This document shows positions 44,801 through 55,173 of a DNA stretch of 64,000 bases, in pieces. Source of the stretch: Bacteroidota bacterium (GTDB lineage: Bacteria > Bacteroidota > Rhodothermia > Rhodothermales > JANQRZ01); contig JBCDKT010000005.1 of the NCBI GenBank assembly GCA_038746285.1, forward strand, positions 1 through 64,000, written 5' to 3'. The translations under genes were made by a program, and so were the position numbers. Numbering within the stretch: position 1 is the stretch's first letter; every line of letters starts with the position of its first letter. The notes under the pieces were generated by a model. The model searched no databases and had not been told where the DNA came from. It saw only the letters and a program-made list of their open reading frames with translations.

Positions 44801-45119
44801 CATCCGCGCCGCGCAGACGGTGGCCCACATCGAGGACCGCCCGCTCCGCGACGGCGAGGTCCGCTCGGCCTGCGAGTCGGTCTGCGCCCCGGGCGCGATC
44901 GTCTTCGGCGACCTCAACGACCCGGACTCCCGCGTCAACCAGATCCGGCGGAACGCCCGCCGCTACGAACTGCTCGAAGAGCTGAACGTCAAGCCGCGCC
45001 TGAGCTACCTCGCCCGGCTCCGCAACCCGAACCCGACGCTCGAGGCGCGGCTCCATCCCGATCCGGAGACGGTCCAGCCCGAACCCTCGCGCGAGCCCGC
45101 TCCCGAACCCAGCGCCTGA
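41847..45119 (+). CDS. actB: Alternative complex III subunit B, molybdopterin-like plus iron-sulfur protein
   Basis: 1090 residues. A twin-arginine-type segment (SRRSFMKIMGASLAMAGL, about residues 62-79) indicates Tat-dependent export. The large middle part is homologous to molybdopterin oxidoreductases; known ACIII lacks the cofactor. The C-terminal part (from about 830) is ferredoxin-like with cysteine clusters CSGCNACVVAC, CQHCEYAPCESVC, CIGTRYCSNNC and CTWC...CESVC, matching the three [4Fe-4S] and one [3Fe-4S] clusters known for R. marinus ACIII. It oxidises quinol together with ActC. It is separated from actC by 45 bp holding a palindrome. Confidence 0.95.
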   Translation: MIDLDVLSSAEVAADRAAEGQPRFWRSASDFQGTQAHRALQKDEFHPAATDASDIEGDPGPSRRSFMKIMGASLAMAGLTGCRRPVEHVLPYSRKPEDIVPGIPNYYATAMPSSGGFVQPLVVESNEGRPTGIGGNPEHPYSLGGTDVFAQASILNLYDPDRSRRARLREGGDVAWSDFVRLARRLGSQRVAVLAEPTSSPTVRRLRDQLAGTAEWITYRNTGDDPAALGLQGVAGRPLRPLYRFSEAQTIVSFDADFLSGDNSVYNSREYAFSRRVMEPTDDMSRLYVAESAYTQTGGMADHRRRMKAGMVPFFAAAVAARLGLGGVAAADEDRYADDPFLDAVVEDAQAGTTIFVAGATQPAAVHALCARLNDRFAAGAVQYLDTGEETAARQGPALRRLVRDMRRGAIDVLVMIGVNPVYDAPPELGFADALARVPTSIHLGTHLDETAAAASWHIPRAHYLEQWGDGRAYDGTYSVIQPLIAPLYEDARSEVELLHTLATGEEVSAYDLVRATIRQQGLFDGAQGTFEDAWRTLLHDGFLPETQYAAQSGAAAGAAGTLERLTVPADDAIEVVIRPDPKMLDGTFSNNAWMQEVPDPVTKVTWDAVAQMSAATAQALGIPVVEGSFEGGPVEAGRVMASVISIRVGDREIEVPAWVQPGHPDNSITVTTGYGRTLGTDRVISDRSLLARLFDKDVDIYRPGPLANGIGAKANAARLRGTDGSAVIPAAEVEIASEERYMIATTQDHGSMEGRPLVRMGTLDEYRADPTFAKDAVKPVEGVPWEDFPAAWNLGEDDPKANTPTSDPRIGEAMYSENQWAMVIDLNACSGCNACVVACQSENNIIVVGKDQVARGREMHWVRMDRYYVSERADDPFDTQGLGELDSPMMVMQPMMCQHCEYAPCESVCPVAATVHSPDGLNVMVYNRCIGTRYCSNNCPYKVRRFNFYNWTKTLPVEIQMAMNPNVTMRFRGVMEKCTWCVQRIRAAQTVAHIEDRPLRDGEVRSACESVCAPGAIVFGDLNDPDSRVNQIRRNARRYELLEELNVKPRLSYLARLRNPNPTLEARLHPDPETVQPEPSREPAPEPSA

Positions 45120-45123
45120 CCGC

Positions 45124-45148
45124 GAGGGCGGCCGGCCGGTCGCCCCTC
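45124..45148. repeat. GTAGGGGC-family palindrome between actB and actC (copy 2)
   Basis: Imperfect palindrome with the arm GAGGGCGGCCGG and its near complement ending GTCGCCCCTC. It shares the GACCGG/CCGGTC-type core with the copy inside the RAYT gene; the outer ends have drifted. Confidence 0.7.
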
Positions 45149-45164
45149 CCTTGCCCTCACCGCC

Positions 45165-46682
45165 GTGGCAACGACTACCTCACACGCCGACCCGAACGAG
45201 CATTTCCTCGAAGACGAGCGCCTCGTCCGCGGGAACCTCTCGTTCCACGACATCACCGAGCTGGTCGCGTACCACTCGGAGAAGAAGACGCCGCTCGGGT
45301 GGTACCTCGCCTTCGGCGCGGCGCTGACGGGCCTCGGCATCCTCGGGATCTCCGTCGCCTACCTGCTCTGGAACGGGACCGGCGTCTGGGGCAACAACGT
45401 CCCCGTCGGCTGGGGCTGGCCGATCGTCAACTTCGTGTTCTGGGTCGGCATCGGGCACGCCGGGACGCTGATCTCGGCGATCCTCTTCCTGTTCCGGCAG
45501 GGCTGGCGGACCTCGATCAACCGCGCGGCCGAGGCGATGACGCTCTTCGCCGTGGCCTCGGCGCTGCTCTTCCCGACGCTCCACGTTGGGCGCGTGTGGG
45601 CGGTCTACTGGATGCTGCCGCTCCCGAACCAGATGGCGATGTGGCCGCAGTTCAAGAGCCCGCTCCTGTGGGACGTCTTCGCCGTCTCGATCTACGGCAC
45701 CGTCTCGCTCGTCTTCTGGTACGTCGGCCTGATCCCGGACCTCGCCACGATGCGCGACCGGGCGGTCAAGCAGGGCCGGCTGCTGCGGGCGCGGATCTTC
45801 GCCTTCTTCTCGCTCGGCTGGACGGGCTCCAACCGCCACTGGCGGCACTACGAGAAGGCGTACCTCCTCCTCGCCGGCCTCGCCACGCCGCTCGTGCTCT
45901 CGGTGCACTCGGTGGTCTCGTTCGACTTTGCGATCTCGATTGTCCCGGGGTGGCACACGACGATCTTCCCGCCCTACTTCGTCGCGGGGGCCGTCTTCTC
46001 GGGCTTCGCGATGGTGGTCACGCTGATGGTGGTCGCCCGGAAGGTCTACGGGCTGCAGAACCTCATCACGCTCGACCACCTCGAGAAGATGAACGTGATC
46101 ATCCTGGTGACCGGCACGATCGTCGGCTTCGCCTACATCACGGAGTTCTTCATCGCGTGGTACTCCGGCGTGGTCTACGAGCAGTACATGTTCTTCAACG
46201 TCCGCGCCACCGGCCCCTACGCCTGGGCCTACTGGACGATGATGAGCTGCAACCTGCTCTTCCCCCAGCTCTTCTGGGTCAAGCGCTTCCGCCGCTCCAT
46301 CCCGATCATGTTCGCGATCTCGATCACGACCAACATCGGGATGTGGTTCGAGCGCTTCGTGATCACCGTCACCTCCCTCCACCGCGACTACCTGCCGTCG
46401 AGCTGGGACTACTTCAGCCCGACGATCTGGGACGTGCTGCTCTACATCGGCTCCTTCGGGCTGTTCTTCACGCTCTTCCTGCTCTTCCTCCGCTTCATCC
46501 CGATGGTGGCGATCTCGGAGGTCAAGAACGTCACCCCGCAGGCCGATCCCCACTTCTACCACAGCCACGGCGACGGGCACGGCCAGGGCGACGGCGACGG
46601 CCGCGTCGAAGAGGTCCCGGCCGCCGTCCCGAACGTCGCCTACCGCACCGCCTCCTCCGAAAAAGACGACGACAAGGCCTGA
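45165..46682 (+). CDS. actC: Alternative complex III subunit C, NrfD-like membrane protein
   Basis: 505 residues with a GTG start; the N-terminus (residues 1-30) is soluble and leads into [11 protein letters not shown], conserved in ActC. About ten TM helices follow ([37 protein letters not shown], and so on), the NrfD/PsrC fold that forms the quinol site and a possible proton path. The C-terminal 40 residues are His/Asp/Gly-rich and cytoplasmic or periplasmic. A good Met start is absent and GTG gives the expected length. Confidence 0.94.
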   Translation: MATTTSHADPNEHFLEDERLVRGNLSFHDITELVAYHSEKKTPLGWYLAFGAALTGLGILGISVAYLLWNGTGVWGNNVPVGWGWPIVNFVFWVGIGHAGTLISAILFLFRQGWRTSINRAAEAMTLFAVASALLFPTLHVGRVWAVYWMLPLPNQMAMWPQFKSPLLWDVFAVSIYGTVSLVFWYVGLIPDLATMRDRAVKQGRLLRARIFAFFSLGWTGSNRHWRHYEKAYLLLAGLATPLVLSVHSVVSFDFAISIVPGWHTTIFPPYFVAGAVFSGFAMVVTLMVVARKVYGLQNLITLDHLEKMNVIILVTGTIVGFAYITEFFIAWYSGVVYEQYMFFNVRATGPYAWAYWTMMSCNLLFPQLFWVKRFRRSIPIMFAISITTNIGMWFERFVITVTSLHRDYLPSSWDYFSPTIWDVLLYIGSFGLFFTLFLLFLRFIPMVAISEVKNVTPQADPHFYHSHGDGHGQGDGDGRVEEVPAAVPNVAYRTASSEKDDDKA

Positions 46683-46686
46683 CCGG

Positions 46687-46714
46687 GTAGGGGCGTACCG
46701 CCCTACGCCCCTGC
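46687..46714. repeat. GTAGGGGC-family palindrome between actC and actD (copy 3)
   Basis: Arms GTAGGGGCGTA (46687-46697) and TACGCCCCTGC (46704-46714), 10 of 11 bp paired, loop CCGCCC. The outer stem matches the family; the core differs from the other copies. Confidence 0.8.
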
Positions 46715-46741
46715 GGTTGCCGCCGCGCATCCTAAGAGACC

Positions 46742-47404
46742 ATGGCGCTGATTCCCGCTCCGATCCAGAACCTGCTCACCTCCCGGGCCGACAAAAACGT
46801 CGGCCTGCTGGCGGAGTTTTCGAACCCTGGCGAGCTCGTCGAGGCCGTTGAGGCCGTCCGGCGCGAGGGCTACACGCGCATCGACACGTTCAGCCCGTTC
46901 CCGATCCACGGCATGGACGACGCGATGGGGCTGAAGCCGTCGCTGCTCGGCTACCTCGCCATCGGCGGCGGGATCACGGGCTGCTCGCTCGCTCTCCTGA
47001 TGCAGTGGTGGATGAGCGAGGTCGACTACCCGCTCAACATCAGCGGCAAGCCGTTCTTCTCGATCGAGGCGAGCGTGCCGGTCGCGTTCGAGCTGACGAT
47101 CCTGCTCTCGGCGCTCGGCGCGGTCGGCGGGATGTTCGCGCTCAACGGCCTGCCGAAGCCGTACAACCCGCTGTTCTACTCCCGGCGCTTCGCGCGCGCC
47201 TCCGACGACGGCTTCTTTCTGCACGTCGCCGAGGCCGACCAGAGCTACGACCAGACCGCCACCGCTGCGATGCTGCGCGCGAACGGAGCCCTCGCCATCG
47301 ATTACATCAGCCACGACGGAGCCTACGACGTGGACGACGACGGCTCGCTCGTGCAGACCGCCGCCGCGCCCGTGCCCCCGCCCCGCCCCGCGCCCGCTCA
47401 CTGA
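46742..47404 (+). CDS. actD: Alternative complex III subunit D (DUF3341)
   Basis: 220 residues. The N-terminal ferredoxin-like half (LLAEFSNPGELVEAVEAVRR, IDTFSPFPIHGMDDAMG) is followed by two TM helices (GYLAIGGGITGCSLALLM near residue 77; FELTILLSALGAVGGMFAL near 118). This is the standard DUF3341 layout. It is a structural subunit that helps hold ActC and ActF; no cofactor is expected. Confidence 0.93.
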   Translation: MALIPAPIQNLLTSRADKNVGLLAEFSNPGELVEAVEAVRREGYTRIDTFSPFPIHGMDDAMGLKPSLLGYLAIGGGITGCSLALLMQWWMSEVDYPLNISGKPFFSIEASVPVAFELTILLSALGAVGGMFALNGLPKPYNPLFYSRRFARASDDGFFLHVAEADQSYDQTATAAMLRANGALAIDYISHDGAYDVDDDGSLVQTAAAPVPPPRPAPAH

Positions 47405-47406
47405 CT

Positions 47407-47434
47407 GTACGGGCGCAGCATGCTGCGCCCCTAC
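47407..47434. repeat. GTAGGGGC-family palindrome between actD and actE (copy 4)
   Basis: 28-bp palindrome with one mismatch: arm GTACGGGCGCAGCA followed by TGCTGCGCCCCTAC. Outer stem as in the family, core GCAGCATGCTGC. It ends 10 nt before the actE start. Confidence 0.85.
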
Positions 47435-47444
47435 GCCCGCTGAC

Positions 47445-48104
47445 ATGATGCGATCTCCGACCCTGCTTGCCGCCGTGCTCGTCCTGGCCGTCGCCCTCGC
47501 GGGCTGCCGGGGCATGCACTCGGACAAGCCGCCGATCCACCCGAACCTCAACATGGACTTCCAGGAGTACTTCGAGCCCCAGGAAGCCAACCCGTTCTTC
47601 GCCGACAACTCGGCGATGCGGCAGCCGGTCCCGGGCACCGTCAAGCGCACCGGCCTGCGGACGACCGAGAACGCACCCTACTACGCCGGGCGCACCGCCG
47701 ACGGCGCGCTCGTCGAGACGATCCCGATGGAGGTGTCGGAGGAGGTGCTGCTGCGCGGGCAGGAGCGCTACAACATCTACTGCTCCGTCTGCCACGGCGA
47801 GGCGGGCGACGGGCAGGGCATCATCATGACCGGCAACGGCGGCCAGGGCTACGGCTACACGCCCGCCCCGAGCTACCACACCGACGCCAGCCGCGCCTAC
47901 CCCGACGGCTACTTCTACGACGCCATCGCCAACGGCATCCGCTCGATGCCGAGCTACGCGCACCAGGTCTCGGTCCCGGACCGTTGGGCCATTGTCGCCT
48001 ACATCCGCGCCCTCCAGCGCTCGCAGAACGCCGCCGCCGAGGACGTCCCGGAGCCGATCCGCGCCCAGCTCGAGACCTACAACCCGAACGTCAACCTGGA
48101 CTGA
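47445..48104 (+). CDS. actE: Alternative complex III subunit E, monoheme cytochrome c lipoprotein
   Basis: 219 residues with a lipoprotein signal (MMRSPTLLAAVLVLAVALAGC). After a linker (HPNLNMDFQEYFEPQEANPF), one heme c site CSVCHGEAGDGQG lies near residue 111, with the distal Met likely in GIRSMPSYAHQ. ActE passes electrons from ActA to the soluble or CoxB-fused cytochrome c. Either of the two adjacent Met codons could start. Confidence 0.94.
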   Translation: MMRSPTLLAAVLVLAVALAGCRGMHSDKPPIHPNLNMDFQEYFEPQEANPFFADNSAMRQPVPGTVKRTGLRTTENAPYYAGRTADGALVETIPMEVSEEVLLRGQERYNIYCSVCHGEAGDGQGIIMTGNGGQGYGYTPAPSYHTDASRAYPDGYFYDAIANGIRSMPSYAHQVSVPDRWAIVAYIRALQRSQNAAAEDVPEPIRAQLETYNPNVNLD

Positions 48105-48115
48105 CGTCAGACTTG

Positions 48116-48143
48116 GTACGGGCACAGCATGCTGCGCCCCTAC
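48116..48143. repeat. GTAGGGGC-family palindrome between actE and actF (copy 5)
   Basis: 28 bp, nearly identical to the actD/actE copy: arm GTACGGGCACAGCA and TGCTGCGCCCCTAC, two mismatches. An upstream ATG at 48129 lies within it and is rejected as the actF start. Confidence 0.85.
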
Positions 48144-48161
48144 GGTTGCCCTCTTACCGAC

Positions 48162-49445
48162 ATGGCAAACCCGCTCACCCGCCTCCTCGACCCGGTGGAC
48201 GCCGACCGCGACCGCGTCGTGCGGCGCTACCAGTTCACGGCCGACAACCGGGCGTGGATGATACCGCTCGCCGTCGGCGTCGTCGGCCTGACGGTCGGGG
48301 CGATCGGGTTCTTCGGCGACCACTACTCGTTCTGGTACTCGTACCTCACCGCCTGGGTCTTCTGCCTCTCGATCTCGATCGGTGCCCTCTTCTTCGTGAT
48401 GATCCAGCACGTTCCGCGCTCCAAGTGGGTGACGGCCGTGCGGCGCTTCCCGGAGATGCTGATGACCAACTTCTGGCTCCTTGCACTCCTCGGCATCCCG
48501 ATGTTCCTCTTCGGGATGTACGACCTCTACCACTGGACGCACAAGGAACTGTACGAGATACTGCCGGACGGGACGCCGGGCCCGGACTACGACGCCATCG
48601 TCGCGGGCAAGCGGGCCTACCTCAACACGCCGTTTTTCTACGTGCGGATGGTGGCCTACTTCGCCGTCTGGATCACGATCTCGACCAAGCTCTACCGCAT
48701 CTCGGTCCATCAGGACACGGTGCCGCGCCGCGACGTGGGCAAGGACCTCCGCCGCGTGAGCGCCTGGGGTATCCCCCTCGCCGCCGTCGCCACGGCCTTC
48801 GCCGGGTTCGACCTCATCATGAGCCTCGACCCGCACTGGTTCTCGACGATGTTCGGCATCTACTTCTTCGCCGGCGGTTTCCTCGCCTCGATTGCGACGG
48901 TGACGTTCCTCGCGCTTGCCTACCGCAGCGCCGGCATGCTCCGCCACGAGGTCAACGAGGAGCACTACCACGACCTCGGCAAGTACCTCTTCGCCTTCAC
49001 TGTGTTCTGGACGTACATCGCCTTCAGCCAGTACATGCTGATCTGGTACGGCAACCTCCCCGAAGAGACTGTCTGGTTCCAGCACCGGATCACCCACGGC
49101 TGGGAGCACGTCACGACAGCGCTGATCTGGGGCCACTTCATCCTGCCGTTCTTCATCCTCATCCCGCGCTTCGCCAAGCGCGTCGCGCCGATCCTTGCCA
49201 TCATGTGCGTCTGGACGCTCGTGATGCACTACATCGACCTCTGGTGGCAGATCCGGCCGAGCCTCTACGTGGCGACGCACAAGGAGATCTACCAGGACGC
49301 GGCGTTCGTGTGGACGGATTTTGCCCTGTGGTTTGGGATGGTGGGGCTGTTCTTCGGGGCGACGCTCTGGCGGGCCTCGCGGCACAGCATCACGCCCTAC
49401 AACGACCCGTACTACGCGAAGTCGCTCCGCTTCCAAAACATCTAG
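48162..49445 (+). CDS. actF: Alternative complex III subunit F, NrfD-like membrane protein
   Basis: 427 residues from the ATG at 48162, just past the palindrome. About ten TM helices (IPLAVGVVGLTVGAIGFFG, AWVFCLSISIGALFFVMI, and so on) give a second NrfD-like subunit, paralogous to ActC. Conserved loops: RFPEMLMTNFWLLALLG, DPHWFSTMFGIYFFAGGF and AFSQYMLIWYGNLPEET. It is proposed to take part in proton translocation. It ends 94 bp before the next gene. Confidence 0.94.
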   Translation: MANPLTRLLDPVDADRDRVVRRYQFTADNRAWMIPLAVGVVGLTVGAIGFFGDHYSFWYSYLTAWVFCLSISIGALFFVMIQHVPRSKWVTAVRRFPEMLMTNFWLLALLGIPMFLFGMYDLYHWTHKELYEILPDGTPGPDYDAIVAGKRAYLNTPFFYVRMVAYFAVWITISTKLYRISVHQDTVPRRDVGKDLRRVSAWGIPLAAVATAFAGFDLIMSLDPHWFSTMFGIYFFAGGFLASIATVTFLALAYRSAGMLRHEVNEEHYHDLGKYLFAFTVFWTYIAFSQYMLIWYGNLPEETVWFQHRITHGWEHVTTALIWGHFILPFFILIPRFAKRVAPILAIMCVWTLVMHYIDLWWQIRPSLYVATHKEIYQDAAFVWTDFALWFGMVGLFFGATLWRASRHSITPYNDPYYAKSLRFQNI

Positions 49446-49539
49446 AACGGCGCGGAAACGCACCCCTGGGGGCTTTCATTCCGGTTTCACTCTTTCCTGA
49501 AAACTAGACCGCCTCTGTAGCGTCCAACCCTCCGTTATT

Positions 49540-50256
49540 ATGGCTGACCGCAGAGACGATATTCCAGAAAGTGAGCGCCCCGCTGTGGTGCCGGACCCGC
49601 ACCGCAACGAGCCGGACCCCACGCGCGATGAACACACGCGCGACGCCCCGGATGCCGGCATCGTGCGCCCGGACCAGCAGGAAGAACTAGGCCCACTTGA
49701 GGGGCTCGTCCACGCGGGCGCTGTGCAGGCCGCCGAGGTGCTCGGCAGTGAGGAAGCAGAGGCCGAGGCCGAGCGTCTTGGGATCGAGGCCGAGGGCTTC
49801 GAGTCGGCGCAGATCTTTTCGATCATGCTGGCCACAGCCGTCACGCTCGGACTCGCAGTCGTCGGCGTGGTCGGCCTCGTCTGGTTCGTGGCCGACGGCG
49901 AGACGCGCGACCGCGACGCGGTGGTGCTCTACCCCGAACTCCAAAACACACGCACTCTTGCGGCGGCGAAGCTCGGCGAGTACGGCCGGCAGGAAGAGGT
50001 CTACCAGATGCCCATCGAGAGCGCGATGGAGAGCGTTGCGGACGAGTACTTCGCAGAGCAGCAGAACGAGGCGCGGCGTCCCCCGGAGAACTTCAGCACT
50101 CTCTACCTCGACGCCAACGCAGAGGACTGGCTGAGCGGCACGGCGCGGATCAACGAGGTGATAGACAACAACGGAGCCGTGCCTGTACGCGAGACGGATG
50201 CGGAGGAAACGGTACCGGGAGACGGACTGGAGACCGACGAACCGGAGGATAACTGA
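49540..50256 (+). CDS. Single-pass membrane protein of unknown function in the ACIII-caa3 cluster
   Basis: 238 residues. The first 85 residues are very acidic and Pro/Arg-rich, probably disordered. One TM helix lies at about 92-116 (IMLATAVTLGLAVVGVVGLV), and a soluble domain of about 120 residues follows (LVWFVADGETRDRDAVVLYP, LQNTRTLAAAKLGEYGR). No cysteines or heme sites. It ends 2 bp before the SCO gene, so it is in the same transcription unit. A structural or assembly role in the ACIII-oxidase supercomplex is inferred from position only. Confidence 0.8.
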   Translation: MADRRDDIPESERPAVVPDPHRNEPDPTRDEHTRDAPDAGIVRPDQQEELGPLEGLVHAGAVQAAEVLGSEEAEAEAERLGIEAEGFESAQIFSIMLATAVTLGLAVVGVVGLVWFVADGETRDRDAVVLYPELQNTRTLAAAKLGEYGRQEEVYQMPIESAMESVADEYFAEQQNEARRPPENFSTLYLDANAEDWLSGTARINEVIDNNGAVPVRETDAEETVPGDGLETDEPEDN

Positions 50257-50258
50257 AC

Positions 50259-51101
50259 ATGACGATGCTGCGCACCCTTATCTCCTGCTTCGCTGCGACG
50301 GTTCTCACCGTCGCTTCCGGGCCGGTCGTAGCGCAGCCTGCCGGTGACCTCCCGGACGAGTTCCAGGGAGCCGGCATCGAGGAGCGTCTTGGGGAGATGG
50401 TCTCGCTGGACCTGCCGTTCGTCGCGTCCGACGGCACGCCGGTCACGCTGGGCGACTACGTGGACGGCGAGCGACCGGTCGTGGTCGCGTTCGTCTACCA
50501 CAATTGCCCGATGCTGTGCAGCCTCATCCTCGACGGAATGACGGAGGCTCTCCGAGAGAGCAGCGTCGACTTGGGCGAGGACTACGAAGCGCTCGCCATC
50601 TCCTTCGACGAGGCCGACACGCCGGAACGTGCTGCTGCCGTGCGCGAGCGCTATGCCGCTCTCGCAGGCGAAGGCGCAGCCGACGGGCTCCACTTCCTCG
50701 TCGGCGAGCCGCCGAGCATCGAGCAGGTCACGAGCCAACTCGGCTTCGGGTTCAAGTGGAACGAGCGCCAGAAGGAGTTCGCCCACAGCGCGGGCCTCTT
50801 CTTTCTCAGCCCGGAGGGTCGCCTGACGCGCGTCCTCTACGGCATCGAGTTTCCGCCCTCCGACTTTCGCTCCGCCGTGCTCGAAGCCGGCGAGGGGCGC
50901 GTCGGGTCGCCGGTCGAGCAACTGCTACTCTACTGCTTCGTCTACGACCCCGATGCGGGGTCCTACGTGCTCCACGCCCAGAACGCGATGAAGGTCGGCG
51001 GCGTGCTGACGATTATCGTTCTGGGTAGCTTCCTCTTCTTCTTCTGGAGGCGCGAAAGCAGGAAGCGCCCCGTTTTTGAAGAGACGGCGACCGGCCCTTG
51101 A
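50259..51101 (+). CDS. SCO1/SenC copper chaperone for cytochrome oxidase
   Basis: 280 residues with a signal peptide (about 1-28, cleaved after VVAQ). The thioredoxin-like domain has the copper-binding CxxxC in VYHNCPMLCSLI and the conserved His in EFAHSAGLFFLSPEG. A C-terminal TM helix (GGVLTIIVLGSFLFFFW) tethers it, with a basic tail. It loads or reduces the CuA site of CoxB, encoded next. It follows the preceding gene with a 2-bp gap. Confidence 0.93.
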   Translation: MTMLRTLISCFAATVLTVASGPVVAQPAGDLPDEFQGAGIEERLGEMVSLDLPFVASDGTPVTLGDYVDGERPVVVAFVYHNCPMLCSLILDGMTEALRESSVDLGEDYEALAISFDEADTPERAAAVRERYAALAGEGAADGLHFLVGEPPSIEQVTSQLGFGFKWNERQKEFAHSAGLFFLSPEGRLTRVLYGIEFPPSDFRSAVLEAGEGRVGSPVEQLLLYCFVYDPDAGSYVLHAQNAMKVGGVLTIIVLGSFLFFFWRRESRKRPVFEETATGP

Positions 51102-51167
51102 CACCGCCGCCGTTTAGCTTAACCTTGCTGTCCGGGCTCCGTGCCCGCACGATCTGAAGCGAACGAT

Positions 51168-52208
51168 ATGGAAAGAGAAGGCACATTCTGGCTGCCCCCC
51201 CAGTCCTCGACGACGGCGCACGAGGTCGACGCGCTGTTCTACTTCATCCTCGTTATGAGCGTCATCATCCAGGTGGGGGTGACCTACTACCTGGTGAAGT
51301 TCGCCTGGAAGTACCGCCGGCGCTCCCACGCGGACCGGCCCGTCGATGTGCACCCGAGCAAGTGGCTCGAAATTTCGTGGGTGGTCGTCCCGACGCTGCT
51401 CGTCTTCGTCGTCTTCTTCTGGGGCTTCAAGGCGTTCGTGAGCGCGGGCATCGCGCCCGACAACGCGTACCAGATCCACGTCGTCGGCAAGAAGTGGCTG
51501 TGGGAGTTCGAGTACCCCGATGGCACGACGAGTGTCGGCGACCTCTACGTCCCCGTCGGCGAGCCGATTGAGCTCATCATGACCTCGACCGACGTGCTGC
51601 ATTCGTTCTACGTCCCCGAGTTCCGCGTCAAGCACGACGCCATCCCGAACCGCTACACGACCATCTGGTTCGAGGTGAAGGAGGAGGGCGAGTACCAGGT
51701 GCTCTGCACCGAGTACTGCGGCACGGCGCACTCCGAGATGTACGCCAAAGTCCACGCCGTGGACCGGGGCACCTTCAACGACTGGCTGCGCACCGGCGGC
51801 GGCAACGACAACCTCCCGCTCAACCAACTCGGCGAGCTGCTCTACACGAAGCAGGCGTGCAACAACTGCCACTCCGTCGATGGCTCCTCGGGGATCGGGC
51901 CGAGCTGGCAAGGCTTGTGGCAGGCCGCGCGTCCCGGCTCCGACGAAGGCGTCGCAGACGCAAACTACATCCGCACGTCCATCGTTAACCCGAACGCGTA
52001 CATTGTTGAAGGGTACCAGGGTGCGATGCCGGCCTACCCGAACCTGACCGACCGCGAGTTGAACGGCCTGGTCGCCTACATCCGCGACATCAACGGTGCC
52101 TGGACAGCCGCCGACAGCGCAGCCGCTAACGACAGCACCGTCGTTCCGGCCGACACCCTCGACGTGCCGACACCCGACGGCGACGCTGAACTGGCACCTG
52201 CCGATTAG
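51168..52208 (+). CDS. coxB: Cytochrome caa3 oxidase subunit II with fused cytochrome c
   Basis: 346 residues from the ATG at 51168. Two TM helices ([40 protein letters not shown]), then the cupredoxin domain with CuA ligands: His in [13 protein letters not shown] and [14 protein letters not shown]-terminal cytochrome c domain carries CNNCHS (about residue 232) with the distal Met likely in [11 protein letters not shown]. This fusion defines a caa3-type oxidase. It receives electrons from ACIII. Confidence 0.96.
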   Translation: MEREGTFWLPPQSSTTAHEVDALFYFILVMSVIIQVGVTYYLVKFAWKYRRRSHADRPVDVHPSKWLEISWVVVPTLLVFVVFFWGFKAFVSAGIAPDNAYQIHVVGKKWLWEFEYPDGTTSVGDLYVPVGEPIELIMTSTDVLHSFYVPEFRVKHDAIPNRYTTIWFEVKEEGEYQVLCTEYCGTAHSEMYAKVHAVDRGTFNDWLRTGGGNDNLPLNQLGELLYTKQACNNCHSVDGSSGIGPSWQGLWQAARPGSDEGVADANYIRTSIVNPNAYIVEGYQGAMPAYPNLTDRELNGLVAYIRDINGAWTAADSAAANDSTVVPADTLDVPTPDGDAELAPAD

Positions 52209-52211
52209 ACC

Positions 52212-52240
52212 GTAGGGGCGGGTTTGAAACCCGCCCCTAC
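52212..52240. repeat. GTAGGGGC-family palindrome between coxB and coxA (copy 6)
   Basis: 29 bp with perfect 14-bp arms: GTAGGGGCGGGTTT, a central G, and AAACCCGCCCCTAC. Same outer stem as the RAYT copy but a different core. It begins 4 bp after the coxB stop. Confidence 0.9.
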
Positions 52241-52255
52241 CAACCACATCTCATC

Positions 52256-54112
<1,857 letters not shown>

Positions 54113-54116
54113 CCCG

Positions 54117-54144
54117 GTACGGGGGACCGGCTGGTCGCCCCGAC
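54117..54144. repeat. GTAGGGGC-family palindrome between coxA and coxC (copy 7)
   Basis: Imperfect palindrome: arm GTACGGGGGACCGG and CTGGTCGCCCCGAC. Core GACCGG/GGTC as in the RAYT copy. It starts 4 bp after the coxA stop. Confidence 0.75.
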
Positions 54145-54159
54145 GCCAACATCTGACCT

Positions 54160-55086
54160 ATGGCCGTCCGCCCGACCACGATCACCGTTGATGACCCACA
54201 CGCGGGGCACGCGGGCGGTCACCACGGAGACGGTGCGGGGCGTCCACCGCACCTCAAGCACTACTTCGTCTCGTCCGAGCAGCAGTTCGACGCGGCGAAG
54301 CTCGGGATGTGGCTCTTCCTCGTGACGGAGATCCTGCTCTTCGGTGGGATGTTCGTCGCCTACGGCATCTACCGCTCGATGTACCCCGAGCTGTTCTCCG
54401 AGGCGAGTACCCAGCTCGACACCGTGATGGGGGCGCTCAACACGATCGTCCTCCTCGGCTCGTCGCTGACGGTCGCGTGGTCGATCCGGGCGATCCAGAT
54501 GAACAACAAGAAGCTCTGCTTCTGGCTGCTCGTGACGACGATCGTGCTGGCCGGGATGTTCATGGTGGTCAAGTATTTCGAGTACACCCACAAGTTCGAA
54601 CTCGGCATCCTCCCCGGCCAGAACATGGTCTACGCCGAGGGGACGACGTTCACGCTCCCCGGTCTCGGGGACGGCAACATTGCGTCCGGCGTCGGGAACG
54701 CGGACGGTGCGGACCCAGGCGGCGCTGAGGCGAACAACGCGGGGGCCCACGCCGCCGAGGGGACGAGCCTGCACGACCTCGCCGAGGCGGGGGTCTCGAC
54801 GCGCGCCGACCTCCACGCCGAGGGGGCCGAGCACGGCTACGTGCCGGGCGAGCACGGCCTCACCAACCAGCGCGCCGGGCTGTTCTTCTCGATCTACTAC
54901 GTGATGACCGGCATCCACGGCCTCCACGTCTTGATCGGCATGGTCGCCATCGGGATACTCGCGGTCAAGACGTGGCGCGGCAAGTACTCCGACGCGTGGT
55001 ACACCCCGGTCGAGAACGTCGGGCTGTACTGGCACGTCGTGGACGTAATCTGGATTTTCCTCTTCCCGCTGATGTATCTGATTTAG
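54160..55086 (+). CDS. coxC: Cytochrome oxidase subunit III
   Basis: 308 residues, with five to six TM helices (KLGMWLFLVTEILLFGGMFV, LGSSLTVAWSIRAIQMN, LLVTTIVLAGMFMVVKYFEY, YYVMTGIHGLHVLIGMVAIG, YWHVVDVIWIFLFPLMYLI). Conserved subunit III segments WLFLVTEILLF and HVVDVIWIFLFP are present. Odd: an Ala/Gly/His/Asp-rich hydrophilic insert of about 60 residues (about 170-232) separates TM helices 3 and 4. The His-rich N-terminus precedes the first helix. Confidence 0.95.
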   Translation: MAVRPTTITVDDPHAGHAGGHHGDGAGRPPHLKHYFVSSEQQFDAAKLGMWLFLVTEILLFGGMFVAYGIYRSMYPELFSEASTQLDTVMGALNTIVLLGSSLTVAWSIRAIQMNNKKLCFWLLVTTIVLAGMFMVVKYFEYTHKFELGILPGQNMVYAEGTTFTLPGLGDGNIASGVGNADGADPGGAEANNAGAHAAEGTSLHDLAEAGVSTRADLHAEGAEHGYVPGEHGLTNQRAGLFFSIYYVMTGIHGLHVLIGMVAIGILAVKTWRGKYSDAWYTPVENVGLYWHVVDVIWIFLFPLMYLI

Positions 55087-55097
55087 CCGCCGGCTTC

Positions 55098-55156
55098 TGG
55101 CTGCCGGCTTTCGGCTCTCCGGGTGAGGGAGTCACAAGCCGACAGCCGGCAGCCGA
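55098..55156. repeat. AGCCGACAGCC-type inverted repeat between coxC and coxD
   Basis: TGGCTGCCGGCTTTCGGCT (55098-55116) pairs with AGCCGACAGCCGGCAGCCGA (55137-55156) with few mismatches. Similar words (GCCGAAAGCC, AGCTGACAGCC) occur at 56041-56070 before metF. It is a repeat family different from the GTAGGGGC one. Confidence 0.65.
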
Positions 55157-55173
55157 TAGCCGACAGCTTCCCC

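Noticed and set aside
41748-45056. 1100-codon open frame on the minus strand opposite actB
   Set aside because: Shadow of actB; low-complexity composition and no motifs.
41847-45119. Calling actB a nitrate, formate or polysulfide reductase
   Set aside because: Gene order actABCDEF with caa3 genes and the Fe-S pattern identify ACIII, whose B subunit has no molybdenum cofactor.
48129-48161. Earlier ATG for actF
   Set aside because: It lies within the palindrome and would add residues translated from repeat DNA; the ATG at 48162 gives the conserved N-terminus.
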